A stretch of DNA of 17,477 nucleotides from Patescibacteria group bacterium (GTDB lineage: Bacteria; Patescibacteriota; Minisyncoccia; Phycocordibacterales; UBA12079), in assembly GCA_018821685.1 (NCBI GenBank), contig JAHJLO010000063.1, forward strand, positions 1-17,477, read 5' to 3'. A program made the position numbers and the translations under genes. Below are positions 1-6,122 of the stretch, piece by piece. A model generated the notes under the pieces. It was not told the DNA's origin and did not search any database. It worked only from the letters and a program-made list of their open reading frames with translations. How positions within the stretch are numbered: position 1 is the stretch's first letter; each line of letters opens with the position of its first letter.

Positions 1-53
1 TTGTTTTTAGATAATTCTTCTATTTGTTCTTTTGTGAATATTCTTTTACTCAT
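1..53 (-). CDS. 5' end of an unidentified protein, cut by window edge
   Basis: Only the first 17 codons are inside the window. They read MSKRIFTKEQIEELSKN and start at an ATG at 53-51. A weak AAGG lies 6-9 nt upstream of the ATG. The peptide is basic and helical, and resembles the N-terminus of helix-turn-helix or transposase-like proteins, but this is only an impression and no function can be assigned. It is separated from holA by a hairpin terminator, so it is probably a separate transcript. Confidence 0.5.
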   Translation of the reverse strand, partial: MSKRIFTKEQIEELSKN

Positions 54-98
54 ATTTTTACCTTAATTATTAATTAATAATATTGTATATGAAATACA

Positions 99-128
99 AA
101 AAAGCGGACACTTTCGTGTCCACTTTTT
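99..128 (-). terminator. Hairpin terminator after holA
   Basis: AAAAAG and GGACAC (99-111) pair with GTGTCC and CTTTTT (116-128) around a TTTC loop, with one mismatch. On the minus strand the stem is followed by a run of T, as expected for intrinsic termination 40 nt after the holA stop. The A/T flanks make it usable in both directions. Confidence 0.75.
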
Positions 129-166
129 GGGGTACAGTTCACACCGAGGCTTTTGTTTATTTAAAA

Positions 167-919
167 TTAAACCCCCAAAACGAACCTTTCCATTTCAATA
201 TCAAATTCAATTAAACCTCTACGAGCATCATGATAAATAGAAATAAGTTTCGATGAAAGTTTTTCTAGTTCATCTCCCTTAAAACCCTTAGAAAACCGAA
301 GTGATTTATTATACACAAAAGTCTTTAAACCAGACTCTTTAACATCCTTTGATTTTTTAGCTATTAAAATACTTCTCAATTGCCAATTTATAATTCCATG
401 TATCTCTTCGTCGGGAATATTTCTCTTTTTTGCTTTTTGATAAAGAACCCATAAATCTTTTTTGTCTCTTCTCCCAAAAGCATCAGCCAAATCAAAAATA
501 TTAAATTCACCCAAATCCAATTCGCTTCCCCCTACTACACCGAACTTTCTTCCACCGACTTCTTTCTGATTAAACTCCTGTACTTTCTGTGCGACTTTTT
601 CAACTTTTTTCAAAATAGGTTTTGTTATATTTTCTTCAATAAGAACAAAAATATTATCCGACTCAGAAATCTCTGTTATTTTATCTATTACAAAATCTCT
701 AGTTTTTATGTTTTCCAAAAGCCCATCCATTTGCACAATATACTTCTGTTCGAAAAGACCCTGGCTTGAAATAAATTCATCCAATTGAGATTCAGAAAAA
801 TTAGACATATCTAATTTAAAAAAACTAGCATCAGGTTTTTTCTTCAACAAAGAATCCATCATTGAATGTAATTTTTCCCGTGATTTTTTAAAGTCTGTTC
901 CGTGCAAAAGATATAACAT
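167..919 (-). CDS. holA: DNA polymerase III delta subunit (clamp loader)
   Basis: A 250-aa protein that resembles HolA, the clamp-loader subunit that opens the beta clamp during replication. The N-terminus MLYLLHGTDFKKSREKL fits the family start (Y-L-x-x-G-x-x). The C-terminal half has the family-like stretch FNIFDLADAFGRRDKKDLW (near 140-160), followed by a helical region with NWQLRSIL that fits the collar domain. It is shorter than typical delta subunits (about 330-340 aa), with the loss in the middle, which fits reduced CPR proteomes. There is no good Shine-Dalgarno. A TATACT box lies 7 nt before the ATG (927-932), suggesting a leaderless mRNA. It is monocistronic and ends at a hairpin at 99-128. 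The family call rests on remembered patterns; a low-scoring homologue cannot be excluded. Confidence 0.83.
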   Translation of the reverse strand: MLYLLHGTDFKKSREKLHSMMDSLLKKKPDASFFKLDMSNFSESQLDEFISSQGLFEQKYIVQMDGLLENIKTRDFVIDKITEISESDNIFVLIEENITKPILKKVEKVAQKVQEFNQKEVGGRKFGVVGGSELDLGEFNIFDLADAFGRRDKKDLWVLYQKAKKRNIPDEEIHGIINWQLRSILIAKKSKDVKESGLKTFVYNKSLRFSKGFKGDELEKLSSKLISIYHDARRGLIEFDIEMERFVLGV

Positions 920-926
920 ACCTTTT

Positions 927-932
927 AGTATA
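927..932 (-). promoter_or_regulatory. -10 box of holA, leaderless type
   Basis: TATACT on the minus strand ends 7 nt before the holA ATG, so transcription would begin at or next to the start codon. The surrounding block (TACTAGATACT, then TACTTTATACT) recurs in the same order directly before ruvC at 12308-12339. No -35 box is evident. Confidence 0.45.
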
Positions 933-1050
933 AAGTATTTGTTATTTAGTATCTAGTATCTATTTTTGTTGTAAAAAATATTAATATTTGGTAAGTTATT
1001 AACAGAAAACTCGGAAGTTGCCAATTAAGGCTCTTTAAAAAAGGATAAAA

Positions 1051-1620
1051 ATGATGGGTCAATTAAGAAAACCGTCGCAAGAAGAAATTATAGAGGTAGC
1101 TAATATTGTTTTAGGACACCTTCTTAAATTACCAGTTAATCCCAAAACAGAAAGAAAGGGGGGTTACTTTAACCTCCTAGATGTTTGGCGAGAAGAAGGT
1201 TCTGCCGTCTGGCAAAAAAAGCCTTTAATGATCATAGAAATTGGTGAGTGTCATCCAGATTTGTTAGAGGCTTTCTACGTAGGGCAGGAAAAAACAACCA
1301 GACTCTTTTCACACCTTCCTGATAATCACATCAGCAGTTGGGAAAGCCGGAATGTTCATCCCGAACTCAAACAAAAACAATATGGAGGAGCTGTCGTAAC
1401 CCCTTATAAACCGAATATTGGTTCGAATATAAGAGTAAGAAAGATGGGATCTTTTTCGGGATTAAATGAACACCGCGACGAAGCCTTTCTTTTACCAATA
1501 TGGCTTTATTTTCACTGGATGACATACGTAGATGTTCTCAAAATAGTAAAAATAAGTGACAACCCGATCCTTGGTCCTTTACTAGAATCATCTAATAAAG
1601 AGCTTTGCATGAGAATGTAG
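1051..1620 (+). CDS. Hypothetical protein, 189 aa
   Basis: I do not recognise this protein. It starts at ATG 1051 (a second ATG follows at once) with an AAGGA five nt upstream, one of few clear Shine-Dalgarno sites here. It is soluble-looking, with no signal peptide or clear membrane segment. Visible features are a Trp/His-rich middle (about residues 90-120, with SSWESRNVHPEL), a Gly-rich basic stretch (about 115-135) and an aromatic C-terminal segment with LPIWLYFHW (about 148-156). It stands alone between leftward holA and leftward polA and has its own strong terminator at 1669-1705. By eye it is somewhat richer in GC than holA and polA. Its isolation, SD and composition suggest an accessory gene acquired later, but this is inference. 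Confidence 0.65.
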   Translation: MMGQLRKPSQEEIIEVANIVLGHLLKLPVNPKTERKGGYFNLLDVWREEGSAVWQKKPLMIIEIGECHPDLLEAFYVGQEKTTRLFSHLPDNHISSWESRNVHPELKQKQYGGAVVTPYKPNIGSNIRVRKMGSFSGLNEHRDEAFLLPIWLYFHWMTYVDVLKIVKISDNPILGPLLESSNKELCMRM

Positions 1621-1668
1621 TCTCCTCTTCCTTTAGATCTTTTAATCACAATCTGCCAAAGTCCTCCC

Positions 1669-1705
1669 CCGCACTTTTACCTTTTGGGTAAAAGTGCGGT
1701 TTTTT
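1669..1705 (+). terminator. Strong intrinsic terminator of the 189-aa gene
   Basis: Arms CCGCACTTTTACC (1669-1681) and GGTAAAAGTGCGG (1687-1699) pair perfectly over 13 bp around a 5-nt loop and are followed by TTTTTT (1700-1705). It lies about 50 nt after the stop of the gene ending at 1620. Confidence 0.92.
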
Positions 1706-1759
1706 ATTATAAAATTATTATACAAAGATGATATTTTTTAAAATTTTCTGGATTGCCAC

Positions 1760-1814
1760 GAAAATAGACGTGATTTTTTAAAAACTTTGTTTTTAAAAAA
1801 TCACGCCTATTTTC
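1760..1814. repeat. 26-bp near-perfect palindrome between convergent genes
   Basis: The arms 1760-1785 and 1789-1814 are 26 nt each with one mismatch (A against G in the same-sense comparison) and a 3-nt TTT loop. Each arm holds GTGATTTTTTAAAAAC or its complement. It lies 39 bp beyond the polA stop, on the polA side of the other gene's terminator. It probably ends polA transcription, although the T-run lies inside the stem rather than after it. A mobile palindromic repeat is the alternative. Confidence 0.6.
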
Positions 1815-1852
1815 TCGCACCGCGTCAGCCTCTGGATGAAAGACAAAAAAGC

Positions 1853-4231
1853 TTACTCTAAATAATCTTTCAGCTCTCCCCAATTATCTCCAGTCGAAAC
1901 ATTCACCTCAAATTTAATTCCCTTAGCTTCTTCAAGGGGGATAATTTCTTCCATTATTTTTTCAATTTCTGGAGCAATTTTTTCAACTGAATCTTCACTA
2001 ATTTCAAAAATTAATTCGTCATGTACCTGCAACAATACAAACGCTTCCTCAGACAAGCCTTGCTTGTCTAAATATTTATCTATCTTACCCATGGCAATCT
2101 TTATCATATCAGCACTCGTGCCTTGAATAGGAGCATTAATCGCCATCCTTTCTGCCATTGCCCTAATAAAAGGAACTTTCGATTTTATGCCTTCAAAATA
2201 TCGTCTTCTCCCAAAGTGAGTCTTCGTGTAGCCTAATTCTTTTGTGTCAGCTTTTATCCCATCAATATATTCTGCCAACTGAGGAAACTTTTCGAAATAT
2301 TCATTATAGAATTTTTGAGCTTCGGCTCTCTTTGTCCCCAAAGCTTTAGCGAGAGAGTTAATTCCCATTCCGTATAAAATACCGAAGTTAATTACCTTGG
2401 CTTGCCTTCTCATGGTCTTATCAACCTTATCCAAAGGAACTTCAAAAACAATCGATGATACAGCAGAGTGAATGTCTTCACCTTTCCTAAAGATTTCAAT
2501 TAATTTTTCGTCACCAGACAAAAGAGCAGCCAATCTTAATTCGATTTGAGAATAATCAAATGCCACCAATTTAAAACCTTCACTAGCAATAAAAGCATTC
2601 CGAATATTCCTTCCTAATTCAGTCTTAGTTGGAATATTTTGTAAATTAGGTTCTTGAGAAGCCATTCTTCCTGTTGTTGTCCCAGCCTGCAAAAAGCTTG
2701 AGTGGAGCCGATTTTCCCCATCCAACATATCAGGAATATTATCTATATAAGTAGAAAGTAGTTTTTGAAATTCTCTATATTTCAAAATTTCTTCAACGAT
2801 CGGATTTTCTTCTCTTAGTTGTTCCAGAACAGCAACATTAGTAGATTTTGCACCAGTAGATGTTTTCTTATGATTTTTCAAAACAATTCCCATTCTATCG
2901 AAGAGAACTTCCCCTAATTGTTTTGGAGAGTTTATATTAAATTCCTCCCCTGCTTGCTTCCAAATATTCTTCTGCAATTTATCCAATTCTATGTGGTATT
3001 TTTTAGAAAGTTCTTGTAAATATTTTTTATTAACCCGGATTCCTCTTTCCTTCATTTTTTTAAGAACAGAAATTACAGGCAATTCAATCTCTTGATAAAC
3101 TTTCTCTAATTTTTTCTCCTTTAATTCTTTTAAAATCTTTTTTTCCGCTATTTCAAAATCATGTGTATTGGCATAATTCAAAATATCTTCTATTTTTGGA
3201 GTTGTCATATTTGAATTACACAGCCATAAAGCAATAGCTATTTTTTCGACTTCTTTTTCATCACCAGGAATAATCGGTTCTAAATTAATAACTTCAGTTT
3301 TTCCATTTTCAATACCAAAAATTTGTTTTAGTTTTTCAACCAAAGAACGAAAACCAAAATCTCTCAAAAGTGCATTTATTTTTTCAAAATCAGCACCTTC
3401 TCTCCAACTCCCTTTTGGTAATTCAAATTTAATCGGAACGTCGAGTCGGATAGTCGCTAATTCTTTTGAGAAAGTAGCTTCGCCCTCCCCGTCCTTTAAA
3501 AGACCTATCATCCTCGGAGTTATTTTTATCTTTTTAAAAGCCTCTTCATCTTTTTTTAGTTTTTTATAAATATCTTCAACGGACCCAAAATTTTGAATCA
3601 AATTAGTGGCTGTCTTAGATCCTATTCCCGGAATCCCTTTTATATTGTCGGAAGGATCACCGCTTAAACCTTTGTAATCAGGAATTAGCTCAGGACCAAA
3701 TCCCATTTTTTCTGTGACAGCTTTTTCATTATATAAAATTGTATCTTTAATTCCCTTCTTTAAGGTATAAACCTGGACCTTATTATTGTGAACTAATTGC
3801 ATTGTATCTAAATCCCCAGAAGCAATTATAATATCAATTTTTTTATTTTTTGTTTGTTCAACAATAGTCCCTAAAATATCATCAGCTTCAAAACCAGCTT
3901 TTTCATAAATAGGAATATTAAAAACGTCCATTATATCTTTGGAACGAATGAGTTGATGTACAAGTTCACTGTCGGTTTCTTTTCGTCCAGCTTTATAATC
4001 TTCGTAAATCTCTTTTCTAAAAGTAGTGTCAGGTAAATCGTAACAAGCAACCATATAATCAGGATTCAAGTCCTCTATTATTTTTGTAATCATTAAAATA
4101 GTTCCGTACAAAGCGCCGGTCGGTTCACCTTTTGCAGAAGAAAAATCAGGTAAAGCATGATAGGCTCTGTGAATAATTGCATGGGCATCTAGTAGAACTA
4201 GTTTTTTGTTTTGTTTCTGATTTTTTACCAT
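1853..4231 (-). CDS. polA: DNA polymerase I with degenerate proofreading region
   Basis: A 792-aa family A DNA polymerase used in repair and primer removal. Residues 10-300 form the 5' nuclease, with metal-binding acidic clusters (LLDAHAIIHRAYHAL, FEADDILG, ASGDLDTMQL, LSGDPSDNIKGIPGIG). The polymerase domain has TTTGRMASQEPNLQNIP (518-534), motif A AFDYSQIELR with D559, motif B RRQAKVINFGILYG with K612, F616 and Y620, and motif C QVHDELIFE with H737 and D738. Between them (306-380) only about 75 residues remain where the 3'-5' exonuclease normally sits, and no DEDD residues are visible, so proofreading is predicted to be absent. It follows the DGR RT gene with a 26-nt gap on the same strand. 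A TAAAAT box in that gap, 6 nt before the ATG, suggests an independent leaderless start. Confidence 0.98.
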   Translation of the reverse strand: MVKNQKQNKKLVLLDAHAIIHRAYHALPDFSSAKGEPTGALYGTILMITKIIEDLNPDYMVACYDLPDTTFRKEIYEDYKAGRKETDSELVHQLIRSKDIMDVFNIPIYEKAGFEADDILGTIVEQTKNKKIDIIIASGDLDTMQLVHNNKVQVYTLKKGIKDTILYNEKAVTEKMGFGPELIPDYKGLSGDPSDNIKGIPGIGSKTATNLIQNFGSVEDIYKKLKKDEEAFKKIKITPRMIGLLKDGEGEATFSKELATIRLDVPIKFELPKGSWREGADFEKINALLRDFGFRSLVEKLKQIFGIENGKTEVINLEPIIPGDEKEVEKIAIALWLCNSNMTTPKIEDILNYANTHDFEIAEKKILKELKEKKLEKVYQEIELPVISVLKKMKERGIRVNKKYLQELSKKYHIELDKLQKNIWKQAGEEFNINSPKQLGEVLFDRMGIVLKNHKKTSTGAKSTNVAVLEQLREENPIVEEILKYREFQKLLSTYIDNIPDMLDGENRLHSSFLQAGTTTGRMASQEPNLQNIPTKTELGRNIRNAFIASEGFKLVAFDYSQIELRLAALLSGDEKLIEIFRKGEDIHSAVSSIVFEVPLDKVDKTMRRQAKVINFGILYGMGINSLAKALGTKRAEAQKFYNEYFEKFPQLAEYIDGIKADTKELGYTKTHFGRRRYFEGIKSKVPFIRAMAERMAINAPIQGTSADMIKIAMGKIDKYLDKQGLSEEAFVLLQVHDELIFEISEDSVEKIAPEIEKIMEEIIPLEEAKGIKFEVNVSTGDNWGELKDYLE

Positions 4232-4237
4232 AATATT

Positions 4238-4243
4238 ATTTTA
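4238..4243 (-). promoter_or_regulatory. -10 box of polA, leaderless type
   Basis: TAAAAT on the minus strand lies 6 nt before the polA ATG, inside the 26-nt gap after the RT stop codon. TATGAT (4243-4248) is an overlapping alternative. Neither a -35 nor a ribosome binding site is evident. Confidence 0.4.
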
Positions 4244-4257
4244 TCATAAATTGAACT

Positions 4258-5259
4258 TTAATTTTCAGACCTCTTACCTAACTCAATAATCTTTTTTTGT
4301 AACTTATAAGTATCCCCATGACTCAACAACCCTAAATAAGATTGCTTCGCTTCTTCTTTTCCTTTTATTTCAATTATTCTCTTAAACATCCTTCTTTTTG
4401 TAATAGTTTTTAATACCCTGTGTTTAGGAAAATGTGACCAACCAAGATAATCAACCCCAGAAGAAAAAGTTTCTATTGAAACTTTTTGTGGGTGTAAATT
4501 TAATTTAAGTTCGTTTTGTAAAAACTCTTTCATTTTTACTAAAATATTTTTTAAATACTCTCTATTTTGTGATAAGACAACAAAATCATCAGCATAACGA
4601 ATATAATATTTTGATTTAATTTTATGTTTCATAAATTGATCAAACTCATTCATATAAATATTAACTAGGAGTTGAGAAGTTAAATTTCCTAAAGGCAAAC
4701 CGATACCAACTCTTGTTGAACTAAAAGATTGAATAATTTGGGATAAAAGCCAAATAATATTTTTATCTTCAATATTTTCTTCTAAAATTTCAATTAAAAT
4801 TTTGTGGTCAATCGAAGCAAAAAATTTACGAATATCACATTTTAAAACCCAAACTGTTTTAGTGTGATTTTTAGATTCTTTTCTTGCAAAATTCCTAAAC
4901 CTATTTATTGCCCTATGTGTTCCTTTTCTTTTCCTGCAAGAATACGAATCTGAGATAAATTTTCTATCAAAGAAAAAATATAGTTTTCTGTAAACAGCGT
5001 GGTGTAAAAGTCTATCTTTAACTCTTGCTTTATGTATATTTCTCGGTTTTGGATCGGATATATTAAAAGCTTCATATTTTCCGTGTTTGTATGTTTTGTT
5101 TTTTAAATCTTTGTGCAAAGAAAAGATATTATCCATCAAATTTCTTTCAAACTCCAAGACATCTTTTCTTTTACTTTTTCCTCTTTTAAATTCTTTCCAC
5201 GCTTTGAGTAAATTTTCAACAGATATGATAACATCGTAGGTATGAATAAATTTAATCAT
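4258..5259 (-). CDS. DGR reverse transcriptase
   Basis: A 333-aa reverse transcriptase counted from the ATG at 5259-5257. The open frame runs up to 5349, but the extra 30 residues are hydrophobic, unlike the family, and overlap avd. The family-like sequence begins YDVIISVENLLKAWKEF. Motifs in order: DRLLHHAVYRKL (82-93), DSYSCRKRKGTHRA (104-117), catalytic D142 in CDIRKFFASID, GLPLGNLTSQ (187-196) where SQ is the DGR-type motif 4, and catalytic box YADD (222-225). The short C-terminal part has WSHFPKHRV and a basic thumb. All catalytic aspartates are present, so the enzyme should be active. A run AGGGGGGG 13 nt before the ATG is the only candidate ribosome binding site. polA follows after 26 nt on the same strand. 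In known DGRs the enzyme works with Avd to make adenine-mutagenised cDNA from TR RNA. Confidence 0.97.
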   Translation of the reverse strand: MIKFIHTYDVIISVENLLKAWKEFKRGKSKRKDVLEFERNLMDNIFSLHKDLKNKTYKHGKYEAFNISDPKPRNIHKARVKDRLLHHAVYRKLYFFFDRKFISDSYSCRKRKGTHRAINRFRNFARKESKNHTKTVWVLKCDIRKFFASIDHKILIEILEENIEDKNIIWLLSQIIQSFSSTRVGIGLPLGNLTSQLLVNIYMNEFDQFMKHKIKSKYYIRYADDFVVLSQNREYLKNILVKMKEFLQNELKLNLHPQKVSIETFSSGVDYLGWSHFPKHRVLKTITKRRMFKRIIEIKGKEEAKQSYLGLLSHGDTYKLQKKIIELGKRSEN

Positions 5260-5266
5260 ACAAATA

Positions 5267-5279
5267 ATGGTACCCCCCC
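5267..5279 (+). other. C7 tract between an upstream ATG and the avd frame
   Basis: ATG at 5267 is followed by GTA and seven C (5273-5279). As written, this frame ends at a TAA within avd. With one C fewer it would join the avd frame and add 18 residues (MVPPSTILPLLQTAKNVY) that look like the usual Avd N-terminal helix. On the other strand the same run is the G-rich site before the RT start. It may be a phase-variable tract, a genuine frameshift or a consensus error in the assembly. Confidence 0.55.
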
Positions 5280-5321
5280 TCAACGATTTTACCACTACTA
5301 CAAACAGCAAAAAATGTTTAT

Positions 5322-5636
5322 GTGATTTGGTATAATTACTATCAAACATTACCCAAAAATCACAGATATTCTCTTGGTTTAAAAATAGATAAATTGTTTT
5401 CAGAAATTATTGAAGCAATAGCGATTGCTAGTTTTTTATCACCACGAGAAAAGCAACCTTGGGTTAAACTCGCAATTAGAAAAACAGACACTTTAAAAAT
5501 ATTTTTAATGATTTTATGGGAAACAAAATCATTAGACACAAAAAAATATATTTCTCTTTCTAAAAAAATTGATGAAATAGGCAGAATGCTCGGGGGTTGG
5601 AATGGACAACTTACAAAACAAAACTCTCCTAAATAA
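5322..5636 (+). CDS. avd: DGR accessory variability determinant (Avd), four-helix bundle
   Basis: A protein of 104 aa from the GTG at 5322. It has the hallmarks of the bacterial Avd/four-helix-bundle family: LPKNHRYSLGLKID (10-23), RKTDTLKIFLMILWETKSL (53-71) and C-terminal IDEIGRMLGGWNGQL (84-98). In characterised DGRs Avd forms a basic pentamer that binds RT and TR RNA and is needed for cDNA synthesis. The start is uncertain. The frame stays open to 5268 without an ATG, and those extra codons look like family sequence; an ATG at 5267 is one base out of frame because of a C7 run. Avd therefore either uses GTG or another non-ATG start, or is frameshifted. It lies on the strand opposite to RT and TR, between them, and its stop codon sits in the loop of the hairpin 5623-5646. 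Shadow frames on the other strand are not genes. Confidence 0.86.
   Translation: MIWYNYYQTLPKNHRYSLGLKIDKLFSEIIEAIAIASFLSPREKQPWVKLAIRKTDTLKIFLMILWETKSLDTKKYISLSKKIDEIGRMLGGWNGQLTKQNSPK
5328..5336 (+). promoter_or_regulatory. Extended -10 motif at the avd start
   Basis: TGGTATAAT is a perfect extended -10 on the plus strand, but no good -35 is present. A transcript from it would begin near 5343, after the GTG at 5322, so it could not supply that start codon. It may be a coincidence of coding sequence (codons for W-Y-N) or feed a shorter product. Confidence 0.25.
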
Positions 5637-5646
5637 TTAGGAGAGT
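5623..5646 (-). terminator. Hairpin just after TR
   Basis: ACTCTCCTAA (5623-5632) and TTAGGAGAGT (5637-5646) pair perfectly over 10 bp around a 4-nt loop. On the minus strand it begins 10 nt after the end of TR and is followed by TTTTGTTTTG, so it could end or protect the TR RNA and separate it from the RT gene. On the plus strand there is no T-run, and the avd stop codon lies in its loop. Confidence 0.6.
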
Positions 5647-5656
5647 AAGAAGAGAG

Positions 5657-5784
5657 TTGCGAAGCAAGAAAAACAAAACCATTCTCACGATTCCACTGAT
5701 TGCCAGGCTTGTCCCAATTCGCATTCAACCAAGACCTGTCATCGTTCCAATTCGTGTAAAGCAAGTTCGGATCGCCGTCAGAAT
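5657..5784 (-). repeat. DGR template repeat (TR)
   Basis: A 128-bp stretch matching VR at 6134-6261 without gaps, offset by 477 bp. On the coding (minus) strand TR holds 31 adenines. Eighteen of these differ in VR (plus-strand positions 5683, 5692, 5700, 5710, 5712, 5718, 5719, 5724, 5725, 5737, 5739, 5742, 5746, 5751, 5752, 5757, 5766, 5767), and no other base differs. Read in the VR frame it is rich in AAC/AAT Asn codons, the codons that adenine mutagenesis diversifies most. The 3' edge is a conserved stretch reading GGTTTTGTTTTTCTTGCTTC plus GCAA. The first mismatch beyond it is C against G (5656/6133), as expected for IMH*-like against IMH-like ends. The repeat lies in an open frame with a GTG at 5803, which is best seen as a by-product of homology. 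Confidence 0.97.
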
Positions 5785-5812
5785 TATATAAAATATCATC
5801 CACACCACCACC

Positions 5813-5830
5813 CCTCGAATTCTCTCGAGG
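5813..5830. repeat. Small palindrome upstream of TR
   Basis: CCTCGA and TCGAGG form a 6-bp stem around a 6-nt loop, about 30 nt upstream of TR on the minus strand. If the TR transcript starts near 5859 this hairpin lies in its 5' part and could be a structural element of the template RNA. Confidence 0.35.
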
Positions 5831-5865
5831 TTTAATTTTATTTAGTATTTAAAATACCCCAATAT

Positions 5866-5874
5866 TTTATACCA
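5866..5874 (-). promoter_or_regulatory. Candidate promoter of the TR RNA
   Basis: On the minus strand TGGTATAAA is an extended -10 (TGnTATAAA). A start near 5859 would give a TR RNA with about 75 nt before the repeat, ending at or beyond the hairpin at 5623-5646. There is no convincing -35. Confidence 0.35.
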
Positions 5875-6044
5875 AGTATCTTCATTTTTTGAATAATCTC
5901 GCACTTCACCCTATCTAAAACCCTGCCTACCGGCAGACAGGCTTAGTCGTAGATATTCTGGAATATACGGATAATGGATTCGGTAGTAGAAAACCTTAGC
6001 CGCCTGCATATTCACCTAATACCAGGTATATTTTAACATAAAAA

Positions 6045-6084
6045 AATCCGTTAAATTTTTCCTTGCGGAAAAATTTAACGGATT
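6045..6084 (-). terminator. 18-bp perfect hairpin terminator after the target gene
   Basis: Arms 6045-6062 and 6067-6084 (AATCCGTTAAATTTTTCC and its complement) pair perfectly over 18 bp around a 4-nt loop. On the minus strand the stem runs into TTTTTTT. It lies about 30 nt beyond the target stop and separates the target mRNA from TR. Confidence 0.9.
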
Positions 6085-6086
6085 AA

Positions 6087-6122
6087 GGACTAAGGATCCA
6101 AAAGAGTTAAGTATCCTAGTCC
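6087..6122 (-). repeat. Hairpin/cruciform just downstream of VR
   Basis: GGACTA and GGAT (6087-6097, one bulged A) pair with ATCC and TAGTCC (6113-6122), giving a 10-bp stem around a 15-nt loop. It begins 11 bp after VR and contains the target stop codon. Inverted repeats at this place in other DGRs (for example phage BPP-1) help retrohoming, so the same role is inferred here. The longer loop differs from that model. Confidence 0.55.

Larger units (their letters stand above)
5804..6044. other. Non-coding spacer between the target terminator and TR
   Basis: No convincing gene lies here. It holds the candidate TR promoter, a small hairpin and an imperfect palindrome CCTGCCTACCGGCAGACAGG (5922-5941) of the CCTGCC/GGCAGG type that I associate with dispersed repeats in CPR genomes. 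A short minus-strand frame (MQAAKVFYYRIHYPYIPEY and on) stops after about 32 codons and has no family features. Confidence 0.5.

Noticed and set aside
5360..5803. 147-aa minus-strand frame covering TR and the antisense of avd
   Set aside because: It is open because TR mirrors the coding VR and the rest is antisense to avd. It has no ribosome binding site and no family features beyond TR.
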